A stretch of 64,000 bases of DNA, from positions 1 to 64,000 of the forward strand of contig JBMHCT010000015.1 in the NCBI GenBank assembly GCA_049889775.1, in the 5' to 3' direction. This document shows positions 16,423 through 24,194 of this stretch, one piece after another. The notes beneath the pieces are model-generated. The model saw only the letters and a program-made list of their open reading frames with translations. It ran no database searches and had not been told where the DNA came from. Position numbers and translations under genes: made by a program. Source of the DNA: Jejuia sp049889775 (GTDB lineage: Bacteria; Bacteroidota; Bacteroidia; Flavobacteriales; Flavobacteriaceae). Position 1 is the stretch's first letter. The number at the start of each line of letters is the position of its first letter.

Positions 16423-16875
16423 ATGAGCAACATACGACTTACCAAAAAGTTTTCTTTCGAAACGGGTCATGCACTTTACGGTTATGATGGCAAGTGCAAG
16501 AACTTACATGGACATAGTTACAAACTTCATGTTACGGTAATTGGTAAACCTATTTCAGATGCTACCAACCCAAAATATGGTATGGTATTAGATTTTGGTG
16601 ATCTTAAAAAAATTGTAAAAGAACATATTGAAGATGTTTTCGATCATACCATGGTATTCAATAAAAATACGCCTCATAGCGAACTTGCCAGTATTTTAAA
16701 AGATCAAGGACATGATATTATAGAGGTAGATTATCAACCTACCAGTGAGATGATGGTGATCCATTTTGCTGAAATTATCAAAACACATCTACCAAAAAAT
16801 GTAAATCTACATTCTTTAAAACTTTACGAAACAGCCACTAGTTATGCAGAGTGGTTTGCCTCAGATCAAAATTAA
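16423..16875 (+). CDS. queD: 6-carboxytetrahydropterin synthase / PTPS family (QueD-like)
   Basis: The 150-residue product belongs to the PTPS/QueD T-fold family. Zinc ligands are the His in SFETGHALYG and the two His of LHGHSY; the Cys of KCKNLHGHSY is in the catalytic position. The acidic anchor is in LKLYETATSYAEW near residue 140. QueD converts dihydroneopterin triphosphate to 6-carboxytetrahydropterin in queuosine synthesis; related enzymes make tetrahydrobiopterin, and the sequence alone does not separate them fully. The start at 16423 is chosen because the upstream TTG lies in the promoter. A dispersed repeat follows right after the stop. Confidence 0.85.
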   Translation: MSNIRLTKKFSFETGHALYGYDGKCKNLHGHSYKLHVTVIGKPISDATNPKYGMVLDFGDLKKIVKEHIEDVFDHTMVFNKNTPHSELASILKDQGHDIIEVDYQPTSEMMVIHFAEIIKTHLPKNVNLHSLKLYETATSYAEWFASDQN

Positions 16876-16877
16876 GT

Positions 16878-16970
16878 ATTTGGGCGCTACCACAAGGGTC
16901 GGGCTTTCCGCTAAAAGTTTTGGCTCAATGCTCGCCTCGCCAAAAGCTACCGCTGCAATCCCTTGCGCAA
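16878..16970 (+). repeat. Dispersed intergenic repeat, copy 1
   Basis: The copy begins TTTGGGCGCTACC, contains GGGTCGGGCTTTCCGCTAAAA, has an internal hairpin (TTTTGGC ... GCCAAAA) and ends in CAATCCCTTGCGC. The same string, slightly varied, occurs near 29.95, 42.4, 49.8 (inverted) and 54.3 kb (degenerate, inverted), always between genes. It has no coding capacity. Confidence 0.85.
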
Positions 16971-16975
16971 ATCTG

Positions 16976-17402
16976 TCTTTTAAATACTATTCGCTTAAAT
17001 ATTGATTAGTAAAGTTGAAGACATAAAAAAAGCACTCCTATTAGGAACGAAGTGCTTTTTGAGTTACTCTTTATTAAAATCTTTCTTTTTCACATTAAAT
17101 TTTAAAAGAGCCAACTGCAACGGGCTTTAACAATTTTCATAAACCAAACTATAAATAATTGAAACACCTAATGCCTTATGTAAAATGGGATTTAGAGACT
17201 AAATTTTTTCTTTTTCACAGCAAAATTTTACCCACTTTATAAAATAGATGCAAAATTTATAAAAAGGTTGCGTCAAAAATTTTAATTCGGTTTTTATTGG
17301 TCTAAAAAGATTGAAAATCACTAAAATTTATGTTGAAAAGTAATATTGTAACATCTAGAAAGTTGTAGTATTTTAGCATGAACAATTTACAGAAAACAGA
17401 TA
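16976..17402. other. Non-coding region upstream of recA
   Basis: AT-rich, without a gene. It contains the terminator at 17025-17061 and the leader of recA. I could not place a confident promoter; a TAgtATTTTAG stretch shortly before the start is a weak -7 candidate. No LexA-type SOS box was recognised, and SOS operators in this phylum are poorly defined. Confidence 0.45.
17025..17061 (+). terminator. Terminator downstream of the queD-like gene
   Basis: AAAAAAGCACT and AGTGCTTTTT pair around a loop that itself contains the small palindrome TCCTATTAGGA. The T-run gives termination in the plus direction. It sits between the first repeat copy and the recA leader. Confidence 0.7.
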
Positions 17403-18404
17403 ATGAGCAGCGAAAAAGAAGCAAAATTAAAAGCATTAAAACTTACCTTAGATAAACTGGATAAAGCGTACGGAAAAGGTACCGTTATGAAAATGAGTGA
17501 CGCTGCAGTTGAAGATATAGACGCTATACCTTCTGGTTCTTTGGGATTAGATATAGCTTTAGGCGTAGGCGGTTATCCTCGTGGTAGAGTCATTGAAATC
17601 TATGGACCTGAATCTTCTGGTAAAACAACCTTAACATTGCATGCAATTGCTGAAGCACAAAAAGCAGGTGGTATTGCAGCTTTTATTGATGCAGAACACG
17701 CATTTGATAGATTTTATGCAGAAAAATTAGGTGTAGATATTGATAATTTAATCATATCTCAACCAGATAATGGAGAGCAAGCCTTAGAAATTGCCGATAA
17801 TTTAATTCGCTCAGGCGCCATTGATATTGTGGTTGTAGATTCTGTAGCGGCACTTACACCAAAAAGTGAGATTGAAGGCGAAATGGGCGACTCTAAAATG
17901 GGACTGCATGCACGCTTAATGTCTCAAGCTCTAAGAAAACTTACCGCCTCTATAAGCAAGACCAATTGTACTGTTATTTTCATCAACCAATTACGTGAAA
18001 AAATTGGTGTTATGTTTGGTAATCCAGAAACTACAACTGGTGGTAACGCTTTAAAATTTTATGCTTCCGTAAGATTAGATATTAGAAGATCAACACAAAT
18101 TAAAGATAGTAGTGGTGCCGTTTTAGGAAACAAAACCAGAGTAAAAATTGTAAAAAACAAAGTGGCGCCGCCATTTAGAATGTGTGAATTTGATATTATG
18201 TACGGAGAAGGTGTTTCCAAAGTTGGGGAAATTTTAGATATAGCAGTGGAACATGATGTTATTAAGAAAAGTGGTTCTTGGTTCAGCTATGGTGAAACAA
18301 AACTTGGACAAGGGCGAGACGCTGTAAAAGCCATCATTAAAGACAACCCTGAACTCTTTGAGGAACTGGAAGAAAAAATTAAAGAAGCATTGAAAGCGGA
18401 ATAA
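17403..18404 (+). CDS. recA: Recombinase RecA
   Basis: The 333-residue product is full-length RecA. Walker A GPESSGKTT is near residue 65, with VVVDSVAALTP (Walker B) near 142. Loop L1 follows (GEMGDSKMGLHARLMSQALR), then INQLREKIGVMFGNPETTTGG (motif and L2), and a C-terminus ending in EEKIKEALKAE. It forms the ATP-dependent filament for strand exchange and SOS coprotease activity. The start at 17403 (MSSEKEAKLKAL) fits other Bacteroidetes RecA proteins. It is a single gene with its own terminator 22 bases after the stop. Confidence 0.98.
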   Translation: MSSEKEAKLKALKLTLDKLDKAYGKGTVMKMSDAAVEDIDAIPSGSLGLDIALGVGGYPRGRVIEIYGPESSGKTTLTLHAIAEAQKAGGIAAFIDAEHAFDRFYAEKLGVDIDNLIISQPDNGEQALEIADNLIRSGAIDIVVVDSVAALTPKSEIEGEMGDSKMGLHARLMSQALRKLTASISKTNCTVIFINQLREKIGVMFGNPETTTGGNALKFYASVRLDIRRSTQIKDSSGAVLGNKTRVKIVKNKVAPPFRMCEFDIMYGEGVSKVGEILDIAVEHDVIKKSGSWFSYGETKLGQGRDAVKAIIKDNPELFEELEEKIKEALKAE

Positions 18405-18425
18405 TCGTTTCAACATATATAATGA

Positions 18426-18457
18426 GCAAAAAATCCCGAGTTTACGGGATTTTTTGC
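18426..18457 (+). terminator. recA terminator
   Basis: The perfect stem GCAAAAAATCCCG / CGGGATTTTTTGC with a 6-base loop ends in a T-run, 22 bases after the recA stop. It could also act in the opposite direction. Confidence 0.85.
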
Positions 18458-18524
18458 ATTCATACGCAACCTTTTACAGTAAAATGTATCTTAATATAAA
18501 GATTAAAGAACCCAAATTGATTGT

Positions 18525-18935
18525 ATGAAGAAGTTTTTTATTTTAGGTGTTATAGCGGCTATTCTATTTTCCTGTTCTTTTAGTGATGACGATGTTAGTT
18601 TTACCAATGAAATTTTACCTATTGAAGAAGTCGACATTCCTGATGAGTTTACACTAGGTGAAGTATACCCAATAACAGTTACTTATGAAAGGCCTACAAA
18701 TTGCCACTCTTTTAGAGATTTTTATTATCTATCGGAAAATAATGTACGTACAGTCGCTATAATTAGTGCATTGTTCGAAAATAATAATTGTGTAGATTTA
18801 ATTGATGAATCGTTAACCGCCACTTTTAATTTTAAAGTTACGAGCAATGGTTCGTATATTTTTAAATTTTGGCAAGGACAAGACGAAAATGAAGAAGATA
18901 TTTTTTTAGAAATAGAAGTACCAGTAGTAGACTAA
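18525..18935 (+). CDS. Small hypothetical lipoprotein
   Basis: The 136-residue product starts MKKFFILGVIAAILFSC, a clear lipoprotein signal with lipidation Cys at residue 17. It is followed by SFSDDD, an acidic start often seen on surface-exposed Bacteroidetes lipoproteins. The mature part is predicted to be a small beta-sandwich (VYPITVTYERPTNCHSFRDF, LTATFNFKVTSNGSYIFKFW) with two further cysteines that might form a disulfide. No enzymatic motif. It stands between recA and the sigma-factor operon. Confidence 0.75.
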   Translation: MKKFFILGVIAAILFSCSFSDDDVSFTNEILPIEEVDIPDEFTLGEVYPITVTYERPTNCHSFRDFYYLSENNVRTVAIISALFENNNCVDLIDESLTATFNFKVTSNGSYIFKFWQGQDENEEDIFLEIEVPVVD

Positions 18936-18964
18936 GTAGAGTTTAAAATTAATCTTTGTATCAC

Positions 18965-19507
18965 TTGAGTTTAGACCAACTCATAGAAAAATGTAAAGCC
19001 AATGATACTAAAGCACAAGGGGAATTATATAAGCTCTTTTCGAGCAAACTATTTTCTACGTGTTTAAAGTACTCGCGCAATTATGTTGAAGCAGAAGATA
19101 ATTTACAAGATGCATTTTTAACCATTTTTGACAAGATTGAACAATATAAATACAAAGGTTCTTTTGAAGGCTGGTTAAAACGTGTTACAGTAAACACAGT
19201 TTTACAGCGCTATAGAAAAGACAAAGTTTTTGAAATAGTAAGTGAAAATACTCCTGAAGAAGAGGAGGTAGAGGTTGATGAAGATGACATCTCTATTGAT
19301 TTTTTACTAAAAATAATACAAGAGTTACCAGATAGATATAGATTGGTATTCAATTTATATGCGCTAGACGGTTACTCTCATAAAGACATAGCAGAAATGC
19401 TAAAAATTTCTGTAGGCACATCAAAATCTAATTTAGCTAGAGCTAGACAAATTTTGAAACAAACTATAGAAAGACAAAACGAAACACAAAACCTACAATC
19501 CTTATAA
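18965..19507 (+). CDS. ECF-type RNA polymerase sigma factor
   Basis: The product has about 180 residues. Region 2 is at about 20-85 (GELYKLFSSKLFSTCLKYSR, then AEDNLQDAFLTIFDKIEQY) and region 4 at about 115-170 (LPDRYRLVFNLYALDGYSHK, DIAEMLKISVGTSKSNLARA). The acidic linker EEEEVEVDEDD lies between. It directs RNA polymerase to a stress or envelope regulon. The start codon is TTG at 18965 (encoding SLDQLIEKCK), or TTG at 18956; there is no ATG. Its stop overlaps the start of the next gene (TAATG), so it is coupled to a membrane partner that probably controls it. Confidence 0.88.
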   Translation: MSLDQLIEKCKANDTKAQGELYKLFSSKLFSTCLKYSRNYVEAEDNLQDAFLTIFDKIEQYKYKGSFEGWLKRVTVNTVLQRYRKDKVFEIVSENTPEEEEVEVDEDDISIDFLLKIIQELPDRYRLVFNLYALDGYSHKDIAEMLKISVGTSKSNLARARQILKQTIERQNETQNLQSL

Positions 19508-21051
19508 TGGGAGATAAAAAACATATTGACAGACTGTTTCAAGAAAACTTCAAAGATTTTGAAGTTAAGCCTAATGATGCTGTTTGGGATAATATTGAGG
19601 CAAAACTCAATAAAAAGAAGAAGCGCAAAGTAGTGCCTATTTGGTGGCGTTACGCTGGTGTTGCTGCGCTATTGCTATTCATGCTCACGGTTGGTTCTTT
19701 ATTCTTTAACAATAATGATGAAGTTACTCCACAAGTAGTAGATACTGAAAGGAATACTATTGAAAACGCAACTGAAAGCGAAAAAAATAAGATTGAAAAT
19801 AGCTCCAATCAAAACACGTCTTCTATTGCAAACACAAACGAAGCGCAAAATTCTAACGACGTATCATCAGAATCTTCAAAACAAAACAATGGTAATGCAA
19901 ATCAAAAGTTTACCAATACTTCTGATGCTATTGCAAACGCTGAAAAAGCGCAACAAAATAATTTTGCAACTTCTAAAGGTGAGCTTAAGAAAGTGATTCA
20001 AAATCCTTCAAAGAGCGTTTTAAAAGAAAATAAAATTGAGCAGATTGCAGAAAACAGCAATCCATCTTCTAATAATAAAAGTACGTTAAATAAGGCTGAA
20101 GTTATTACTAAAAATGTTGAAGAAACTACTAAACCTAACAACACTTTAATTGCTGATAATTCTAATGTAAAAGAAAAAAATTCCCAGTTAGAGAAAGGTG
20201 ATTCAAATTCTAAGGTTGCAGATAGTAACACAGAAAAGGAAATAAAATCCATTGAAGAAGCGATACAAGAAAACGAAGAGTTACTTAATACCGAAACTAC
20301 TCATATAGCTGCTAATAAATGGAGTATTGCGCCTAATGCAGCCCCTGTTTACTTTAACAGTTTAGGCAAGGGGTCTTCAATAGGAGAGCAATTTAATAAT
20401 AACACTAAAAGTGGTGAGGTAAATATGAGTTATGGTATAAATGCCCGTTATGCCATTAATAAAAGACTTACGGTGCGCTCTGGTGTAAATCGTGTTAATT
20501 TAGGCTACAACACTAATGATGTTGTAGCGTTTAACTCTGTTAATGCCAGTGCCAGTAGTAGTACTCTTGCAGCCCTAAGCGGTAATGTGTCTCAAACAAC
20601 ATCCGATGCTATGTTAGGGGTTGGAGATGACGTTACTATTATGAGTGCGGCAACATTTAAATCGCGCAATCTTGATGTACTTAAATCGACTAATACCTCT
20701 ATTAATCAGTCTTTTGGGTTTATAGAAATACCTTTGGAATTACAATATTCGATTTCTACGAAACGATTTGGAGTAAACGTAATTGGCGGATTTAGCTCAC
20801 TGTTTTTAAATGATTATGAAGCTGTTTCGTTAATTGAAGGAGAACGTAGGTCTGTACAAAACAATGACAATATCAATAACACAAGTTACAGTGCTAATTT
20901 TGGTTTAGGCTTAAATTATAAAGTATCAGAAAAAATTAATTTGAATTTAGAGCCAATGTTCAAATATCAAATTAATATGTTTAAAAATACGTCTGGTGAT
21001 TTTCAACCCTTCTTTGTTGGGGTTTACACTGGATTCGGAATTAAATTTTAG
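19507..21051 (+). CDS. Sigma-factor partner: inner-membrane anchor plus outer-membrane-type beta-barrel
   Basis: The product has 514 residues. The N-terminal 45 residues are cytoplasmic (MGDKKHIDRLFQENFKDFEV ... VWDNIEAKLNKKKKRK), then one membrane helix (about 48-67, YAGVAALLLFMLTVGSLFF). Residues about 70-265 form a low-complexity Asn/Ser/Lys/Glu linker. The C-terminal 250 residues have repeated amphipathic strands, ending in the aromatic FVGVYTGFGIKF typical of outer-membrane barrels. The N-terminal part fits the sigma-sequestering end of anti-sigma proteins. Position directly after an ECF sigma gene (one-base overlap) supports a regulatory role, probably sensing the envelope. The domain order is seen; anti-sigma activity is inferred. 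Confidence 0.75.
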   Translation: MGDKKHIDRLFQENFKDFEVKPNDAVWDNIEAKLNKKKKRKVVPIWWRYAGVAALLLFMLTVGSLFFNNNDEVTPQVVDTERNTIENATESEKNKIENSSNQNTSSIANTNEAQNSNDVSSESSKQNNGNANQKFTNTSDAIANAEKAQQNNFATSKGELKKVIQNPSKSVLKENKIEQIAENSNPSSNNKSTLNKAEVITKNVEETTKPNNTLIADNSNVKEKNSQLEKGDSNSKVADSNTEKEIKSIEEAIQENEELLNTETTHIAANKWSIAPNAAPVYFNSLGKGSSIGEQFNNNTKSGEVNMSYGINARYAINKRLTVRSGVNRVNLGYNTNDVVAFNSVNASASSSTLAALSGNVSQTTSDAMLGVGDDVTIMSAATFKSRNLDVLKSTNTSINQSFGFIEIPLELQYSISTKRFGVNVIGGFSSLFLNDYEAVSLIEGERRSVQNNDNINNTSYSANFGLGLNYKVSEKINLNLEPMFKYQINMFKNTSGDFQPFFVGVYTGFGIKF

Positions 21052-21104
21052 GTTTTTGGTTAGATTGATATCGGTTTTCCTTAAGCTAGAAAACTGGTAT
21101 CTAG

Positions 21105-21136
21105 AAAAAACTGCTCTTCCCCAAGAGCAGTTTTTT
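21105..21136. terminator. Bidirectional terminator
   Basis: The perfect 14-bp stem AAAAAACTGCTCTT / AAGAGCAGTTTTTT lies between the convergent sigma-partner and acyltransferase genes, and can serve both. Confidence 0.88.
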
Positions 21137-21146
21137 ACTTTTAATC

Positions 21147-21953
21147 CTATTCTATTTCGTTTTGAAAACGATTTAACTGTTCTAAAATAATACCTCTAGA
21201 CTTTAGATTAAGTTGTCTTGTGTCGTCAATAGTCAAACCGTTCGTGTCTAAAAATCTATGAATCTTGGCTCTCATTTTGCCAGGGCTACCACTAAAAAAA
21301 GTATACGAAAATCGCTTTTTATTATCCGCAAATGTTAATGGTACAATTGGAATTTGATGATTAATGGCCAAACGAAATGCGCCATCCTTAAAATCATCTA
21401 AAACAATATGTTCCTCAGGAACACCACCTTCAGGAAATATACAAATACTCAAACCCTGTTGTAATCGACTTTGCGCTCGTAAAAACACCGCTTGCCTACT
21501 TTTAGCCGAACTTCGGTCTACTAAAATACAGGTTCGCTTATAAAAAAAACCGAATAGTGGAATTTTGGCTAACTCCTTTTTTCCAACAAAAACAAAAGGG
21601 TTTTTAATAGCGGCTAACATCAACATTATGTCGGTCATCGAGGTATGGTTGGCTATAAACATATAACTTTTACCTTTCGCTGGTGTTTCTTCCCTTTGAA
21701 TCTTATAACGAAATCCCATACCTATTAAAATGAATTTAGCCCAAAAACGTGCTATCTTAAAAAAGAAAGGATACCAAGACTCTTTCGATATCGATATTAA
21801 GAGTACAGGAAACATAATCAGTATTGGCACCCCAACAAGAATGTAAAACCAAATACGGTATAATAACCAGAATATGTACTTAAACACAACCATGTAGCCA
21901 AAAATAAACAATTGTATTGAGGTTTTTATGAAATGAATTACCTTTGCCTGCAT
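21147..21953 (-). CDS. plsC: 1-acyl-sn-glycerol-3-phosphate acyltransferase (PlsC family)
   Basis: The 268-residue product has two hydrophobic N-terminal segments, the catalytic motif NHTSMTD (H-x4-D) near residue 102, and FPEGGVPEE near 173 (the EGG glycerol-phosphate block). It acylates lysophosphatidic acid at the sn-2 position at the inner membrane. The start at 21953 (ATG) is preferred over the TTG one codon upstream. Its 3' end faces the terminator at 21105-21136. Related acyltransferases of other lipids share these motifs. Confidence 0.85.
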   Translation of the reverse strand: MQAKVIHFIKTSIQLFIFGYMVVFKYIFWLLYRIWFYILVGVPILIMFPVLLISISKESWYPFFFKIARFWAKFILIGMGFRYKIQREETPAKGKSYMFIANHTSMTDIMLMLAAIKNPFVFVGKKELAKIPLFGFFYKRTCILVDRSSAKSRQAVFLRAQSRLQQGLSICIFPEGGVPEEHIVLDDFKDGAFRLAINHQIPIVPLTFADNKKRFSYTFFSGSPGKMRAKIHRFLDTNGLTIDDTRQLNLKSRGIILEQLNRFQNEIE

Positions 21954-22005
21954 CAAAATTGGGTTTTAATTTAAACAAGATTCCTGCTTTTAAGGGAATA
22001 GATAT

Positions 22006-22974
22006 ATGGCACGCATTCTAACCGGGATACAAAGTACGGGAACACCGCATTTAGGGAATATTTTGGGGGCAATTATGCCTGCAATTAAAATGGCCGAAAG
22101 CCCTGAAAACGATTCGTATTTATTTATTGCCAACCTGCATACACTTACGCAAATAAAAGACGCTGGGCTTCTTAGAGAAAACACCTATTCCACAGCTGCC
22201 ACTTGGTTGGCTTTTGGTTTAGATATTGAAAAAACAGTGTTTTACAGACAAAGTGATATTCCACAAGTAACAGAGTTGTCTTGGTATCTAAGCTGTTTTT
22301 TTCCTTACCAACGTTTAACCTTGGCGCATAGTTTTAAGGATAAAGCAGACAGATTGGAAGATGTAAATTCTGGGTTATTTACCTACCCCATGCTTATGGC
22401 TGCTGATATATTGTTGTATGATGCCAATATTATTCCTGTAGGTAAGGACCAACTACAGCATATTGAAATGACGCGGGATGTTGCATCGCGTTTTCATGCT
22501 CAAATGGGAGAAACCTTTGTGTTGCCAGAAGGAAAAATTCAGGAAAATACTATGTTAATCCCTGGAACCGATGGTGAAAAAATGAGTAAGAGCAGAAATA
22601 ACACTATCAACATTTTTCTTACTGATAAAAAATTGCGAAAGCAAATCATGTCCATAAAAACAGACAGTACGCCATTGGAAGACCCTAAAGATTGGAGCAC
22701 TTGTAACTGTTTTGCGATTTATAACCTATTGGCAAATGAATCGGAAATTACTAAAATGAAAGCCAATTATGAAAAAGGTGGTTATGGTTACGGACATGCT
22801 AAACAAGCCCTATTCGAATTAATTTTGGAAAAATTTGCCAAACCTAGAGAGCGTTACGCTTACTACATGGAAAACCTAGAAGAAATAGACAAAGCTTTAG
22901 CCATTGGTGCTGAAAAGGCTAAAAAAGTGGCTGATGCCGTTTTGGATAGGGTTCGTGAAAAGGTTGGGTATTAA
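22006..22974 (+). CDS. trpS: Tryptophan-tRNA ligase
   Basis: The 322-residue class I aminoacyl-tRNA synthetase starts with ILTGIQSTGTPHLGNILGAI (PHLGN is the HIGH motif) and carries GEKMSKSRNN (KMSKS loop) near residue 193. Central blocks such as PMLMAADILLYDANIIPVGKDQ are typical of bacterial TrpS. It charges tRNA-Trp with tryptophan using ATP. Length is normal. Its stop overlaps the dprA stop by 4 bases tail-to-tail, and no terminator is visible between them. Confidence 0.96.
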   Translation: MARILTGIQSTGTPHLGNILGAIMPAIKMAESPENDSYLFIANLHTLTQIKDAGLLRENTYSTAATWLAFGLDIEKTVFYRQSDIPQVTELSWYLSCFFPYQRLTLAHSFKDKADRLEDVNSGLFTYPMLMAADILLYDANIIPVGKDQLQHIEMTRDVASRFHAQMGETFVLPEGKIQENTMLIPGTDGEKMSKSRNNTINIFLTDKKLRKQIMSIKTDSTPLEDPKDWSTCNCFAIYNLLANESEITKMKANYEKGGYGYGHAKQALFELILEKFAKPRERYAYYMENLEEIDKALAIGAEKAKKVADAVLDRVREKVGY

Positions 22975-24095
22975 ACCAACTCAAACAACTTCCCAGGTAA
23001 AGGCCTCACCACGCCCTTTAATTCCATATTCAGTAAAATACTTGCTGTTTTGAAGATAGGTAAATAACAACCTAAAGCAATCAAATCTAGCTGCGCTTTT
23101 TCATTTTCCTTTAGGTAATTATAAATCAATTTTTCAGTATCATTCAGTTCTACAAATAATTGTTTTTGTACCACTGGATTGGTTGTTGATCCTTCCGAAG
23201 TATGCTTTTCTTCTAACTCCCAATTCAAAATATAAGGCACATCAAGAGGTGTGGTTAACATCTGCGCTTTTTGATACTTAATTAAATTGTTACAACCAAT
23301 ACTTAGCTTATCAGAAGTTCTCCCTGGAACTGCAAACACATCACGGTTATAAGAATGTGCGATATCGGCGGTTACTAAACTTCCACCTTTTTCAGCAGAT
23401 TCTATAACAATAGTAGCTTCGCTTAAACCAGCAATAATGCGATTTCGTTTTAAAAAATTATTTCTGTCAAAAACATCAGTACTCCAAAAATCTGAGAAAA
23501 ACCCACCGTTTTGTTCCATTTGGTTCATGTATTTTTTATGAACTTTTGGGTAAATTTGATTCATACCGTGTGCCAAACATCCTATAGTTTGTAAATTATG
23601 CTTCATAGCAAATTTGTGTGCGGTAATATCTGTTCCGTATGCAAATCCTGAAATAATTATAGGGTTGTAATGCCTTAGGCTTTCAATTAGTTTTTCGCAA
23701 AAAGCAATGCCATTATTAGTTATTTTTCTTGTACCAACAATACTAATAATATGCTTTTGTTTTAGATTAATATTCCCAGTTTGAAATAATAGAATAGGCC
23801 CGTCAATACAATGTTTCAGTCGCTCTGGGTAATCTTCATCTTGAAAATAAGTTGCTTTCACATTATGTTCTTCCATAAAGCGCATTTCCTTTTCGGCCTC
23901 AATTAAATGTGTTTTATCAAAAAAACCACGTAATAATTGTTCGCCAATACCTTCAATTTTGAGTAAGCGCTCCTTTTTTTCTTTTAGCGCCGCTTCGGCA
24001 GAACCACAATGCCCAATTAAGCGTTTAGCAATAATATCTCCAACGTTGGGCACATGCTGTAAAGCAAGAGTGTATAATAAATCTGTTTCTGTCAT
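22971..24095 (-). CDS. dprA: DNA-processing protein DprA (Smf)
   Basis: The 374-residue product starts MTETDLLYTLALQHVPNVGD; an ATG 6 codons upstream is possible but not typical. The N-terminal part carries a helix-hairpin-helix-like segment (ERLLKIEGIGEQLLRGF). The Rossmann-like core has IISGFAYGTDITAHKFA near 150, GGFFSDF near 195, RNRIIAGLSEATIVIE near 215 and KGGSLVTA. The C-terminus resembles a winged helix (LDLIALGCYL). DprA loads RecA on incoming single-stranded DNA in transformation; it is widely conserved even in non-competent bacteria. Confidence 0.94.
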   Translation of the reverse strand: MTETDLLYTLALQHVPNVGDIIAKRLIGHCGSAEAALKEKKERLLKIEGIGEQLLRGFFDKTHLIEAEKEMRFMEEHNVKATYFQDEDYPERLKHCIDGPILLFQTGNINLKQKHIISIVGTRKITNNGIAFCEKLIESLRHYNPIIISGFAYGTDITAHKFAMKHNLQTIGCLAHGMNQIYPKVHKKYMNQMEQNGGFFSDFWSTDVFDRNNFLKRNRIIAGLSEATIVIESAEKGGSLVTADIAHSYNRDVFAVPGRTSDKLSIGCNNLIKYQKAQMLTTPLDVPYILNWELEEKHTSEGSTTNPVVQKQLFVELNDTEKLIYNYLKENEKAQLDLIALGCYLPIFKTASILLNMELKGVVRPLPGKLFELV

Positions 24096-24182
24096 AAAAA
24101 CATGAAATTGCATTACAAGAACGTTATTTTTCTATTGTTAATAAATAGTTAAGTCAAAAAATTAATAGAAACCATATTTTTT

Positions 24183-24190
24183 TAAATTTG
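24183..24190 (+). promoter_or_regulatory. Candidate -7 element for the HU/SPOR gene
   Basis: TAAATTTG (24183-24190) fits the Bacteroidetes -7 consensus. At the expected -33 position there is TTA rather than TTG, so the match is partial. The resulting leader would be only a few bases. Confidence 0.3.
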
Positions 24191-24194
24191 CTTC

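Noticed and set aside
19760..20252. Extra open frames within the Asn/Lys-rich linker of the sigma partner
   Set aside because: They result from low-complexity AAx codons in the true frame and have no start context or family.
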